Source: Gluconobacter sphaericus NBRC 12467 (GTDB lineage Bacteria > Pseudomonadota > Alphaproteobacteria > Acetobacterales > Acetobacteraceae). From it: DNA of 64,000 nt. The stretch spans positions 372,001 through 436,000 of the forward strand of contig NZ_BJMK01000001.1 of assembly GCF_006539125.1 (NCBI RefSeq), in the 5' to 3' direction. The position numbers and the translations under genes are program-made. The notes below the pieces were generated by a model, which did not search any database, had not been told where the DNA came from, and saw only the letters and a program-made list of their open reading frames with translations. Shown piece after piece: positions 62,505-64,000 of the stretch. Positions within the stretch are counted from its first letter, which is position 1; every line of letters begins with the position of its first letter.

Positions 62505-63180
62505 TCAATGGTCCCCCCTTCTTTTGCCAGCGGGTACGCAGGGCACCGCGGAGACTACCGGGACCGGACGGACTGCCCGGAGCCCAGTCTGAGCGTGGTG
62601 TTGCCGGCGCTCCAGCGCATGGGGTGGCTGAACGGTCATGCCATCCACCGGCGTCCGTCGTGAGGTGACCTGACGGATGGAGGCGTTTTCGAACAGCGTC
62701 ACGTCACCGACCAGAACGCCGAGATTGCGACGGTGGTCGAGGAACGGTCTGATCACGTTACAGGGTCGGTTGGTGCGGGACAGGATGCGGACATCGCTGA
62801 TATCGTCCGGCAGGCTGAAGACGGCATGGGCTCGACCGAACCAAGTCGAGGGGCGGGTCTGGTCGTTCGGGGTGACGACGCTGTCGAAAGTTTTGACAGC
62901 GCGCTCGCCGTCGGGCGTGGCGATTCGGGTAGCCGGGAGGAAGGGGCCTTCCTGGAGATGGATGAGGGTGCTGCCGTCTGTGTTGCGCGACAGGGTTACG
63001 GTCTGGCCTGCATAGCTGCTGTAATTGTAAGCCAGTTTTTCCGCGGCCTCTGGTGATTGCAAGATAGTCGTTGCTGATCGTGGCCTTCGTAATGCTGTTG
63101 TAGTGCAGGAAGTTTAGATCGAGCGTGCCGTTCTTCCCGGCCGTCGTGTTGGTCGCGGTGCCGCCGTTGATGGTTCCCTG
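62505..63180 (-). pseudogene. Broken Hint-domain protein of Acetobacteraceae type
   Basis: The main frame (62505-63062) reads 'GPFLPATRIATPDGERAVKTF' and 'TRPSTWFGRAHAVF', the start of a Hint/intein-like domain common in large secreted Acetobacteraceae proteins, but the GD block and the middle of the domain are missing. Upstream, the preceding piece ('GGTATNTTAGKNGTLDLNFLHYNSITKATISNDYL', about 63063-63180) is in another frame and is preceded by a stop. No start codon fits. So it is a frameshifted, 5'-truncated and internally deleted remnant. Confidence 0.65.
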
Positions 63181-63198
63181 TCAAGAAATCTCAGAGCT

Positions 63199-64000
63199 TC
63201 AGCCAGTGGCATCTTCAAGCTCTGCCTGGGCCTCGAGCCAGTTTTCCTCAACGGTTTCGAGGGTGGCGTTGAGCGCGGCGAGATGGACGTTCAGGGACGT
63301 CACTTCCGAGGCGTCGCCGGACTGATAGAGGGCCGGATCGGCGAGTCTGGCCTCGATTTTTGTCTTCTCTCCGGTGAGCTGGGCCATTTTGCTCTCTGCG
63401 TCGCGGATTTTGCGGCGCAGAGGGGCGAGGGCGCGGGTCTGTTCCTTGCGGTCGATTCGTTTTTGGGCCGACGAGGAGCTGTTGTTGTCTGATGTCGTCA
63501 CGGCCTTGTTGCGCTCGGCCATCTCGGCGCGGGCCTTGCGGGCGCGTTCGAGGAGCCAAGCACGGTATTCGACCATGTCGCCCTCGAAGGGAGCGATCGT
63601 GCCGTCTTCGACAAGCCAGAATCGGTCAGCCACCGATTCCACGAGATGGCTGTCATGACTGATGAGGACGACAGCGCCCTCAAATGCCGATAGCGCGCGG
63701 ATCAGGGCGTCACGGGCATCGAGATCGAGATGGTTGGTTGGCTCATCGAGGATCAGCAGGTGTGGGGCTTCGCGAGTGGAGAGAGCGAGGAGCAGGCGGG
63801 CCTTTTCGCCGCCCGAGAGCTCTCCAACTTTTGTTTCCGCACGGTTTTCATCGAGGCCGAACCGGGCGAGTTGGGCCCGGACGGCTGCGGGGAGCGCGTC
63901 CGGCATGGCGCGGCTCATGTGGTCGATGGGTGTGTCGGTCAGGACGAGTTCGTCGCTCTGGTGCTGGGCGAAATAGCCGATCTTCAGCTTGGGGGAATGC
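63199..64000 (-). CDS. ABC-F family ATPase, C-terminal part (5' end outside window)
   Basis: The frame continues through the right edge; about 267 residues are present. They hold the second nucleotide-binding domain: 'LKIGYFAQHQSDEL', signature 'LSGGEKARLLLAL', Walker B 'LLILDEPTNHLDLD', 'LISHDSHLV' (His switch), then a C-terminal coiled-coil domain ('KRIDRKEQTRALAPLRRKIRDAESKMAQL'), as in Uup/YheS. No membrane domain. ABC-F proteins act on ribosomes or, for Uup-like members, on branched DNA. Confidence 0.92.
   Translation of the reverse strand, partial: HSPKLKIGYFAQHQSDELVLTDTPIDHMSRAMPDALPAAVRAQLARFGLDENRAETKVGELSGGEKARLLLALSTREAPHLLILDEPTNHLDLDARDALIRALSAFEGAVVLISHDSHLVESVADRFWLVEDGTIAPFEGDMVEYRAWLLERARKARAEMAERNKAVTTSDNNSSSSAQKRIDRKEQTRALAPLRRKIRDAESKMAQLTGEKTKIEARLADPALYQSGDASEVTSLNVHLAALNATLETVEENWLEAQAELEDATG

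Overview
The window reads as chromosomal DNA of an acetic acid bacterium (Alphaproteobacteria, Acetobacteraceae, most like Gluconobacter). This is inferred from several things: GC-rich coding sequence, a cyoABCD quinol oxidase, a class I lysyl-tRNA synthetase, a TonB-dependent receptor, a CIRCE-controlled groESL operon, a secB/Tim44/mltA neighbourhood and the remnant of an Acetobacteraceae-type Hint-domain protein. Almost everything is core housekeeping. I see no tRNA, rRNA, CRISPR array, transposase or complete prophage.

Layout. Positions 1-9 kb carry the 3' end of a glycosyltransferase-like gene, then leftward murJ-mutS-glnD, small membrane proteins and glutathione peroxidase. 9-16 kb holds nupC, sodC, a leftward tsaD-rlmJ-gpsA operon, rightward hemC-hemD and leftward secB. 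16-25 kb has a Tim44-like gene, mltA, an orphan DNA methyltransferase, a tri-heme peroxidase, an AT-richer GT61 glycosyltransferase, a secreted lipase and smr. 25-32 kb has hemF with a Tat-exported binding protein, mtnP, an SDR/dienelactone hydrolase pair and groESL. 32-45 kb has a TonB receptor, a DinG-type helicase, lysK followed by a truncated mprF-like gene and marC, and a uracil-DNA-glycosylase-like gene with thpR. 45-51 kb has a BI-1 protein, cyoABCD and fdxA. 51-64 kb has a Suv3-like helicase with an S4 protein, a leucyl aminopeptidase, MarR and MerR regulators, a wbpL/wbpM/DegT surface-polysaccharide cluster, an AI-2E-type permease, a broken Hint-domain gene and an ABC-F gene running off the end.

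Many neighbours overlap by ATGA or GTGA (mutS/glnD, rlmJ/tsaD, mltA/methyltransferase, hemF/binding protein, mprF-like/marC, thpR/UDG-like, capD/degT), which indicates compact, translationally coupled operons.

The most striking non-coding feature is the roughly 300-nt leader of cyoABCD. It has a good promoter, two hairpins, and a four-way-junction (cloverleaf-like) fold drawn by eye at 46204-46281. A 26-codon reading frame follows, whose stop overlaps the cyoA start. I know of no described RNA family matching it. Other points of interest are a SodC with one zinc ligand changed from His to Asp, an MprF-like protein lacking its catalytic GNAT half next to lysyl-tRNA synthetase, a hairpin presenting a DnaA-box-like loop, and a long inverted repeat abutting the lipase ribosome-binding site. 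All calls come from reading the sequence without database searches.
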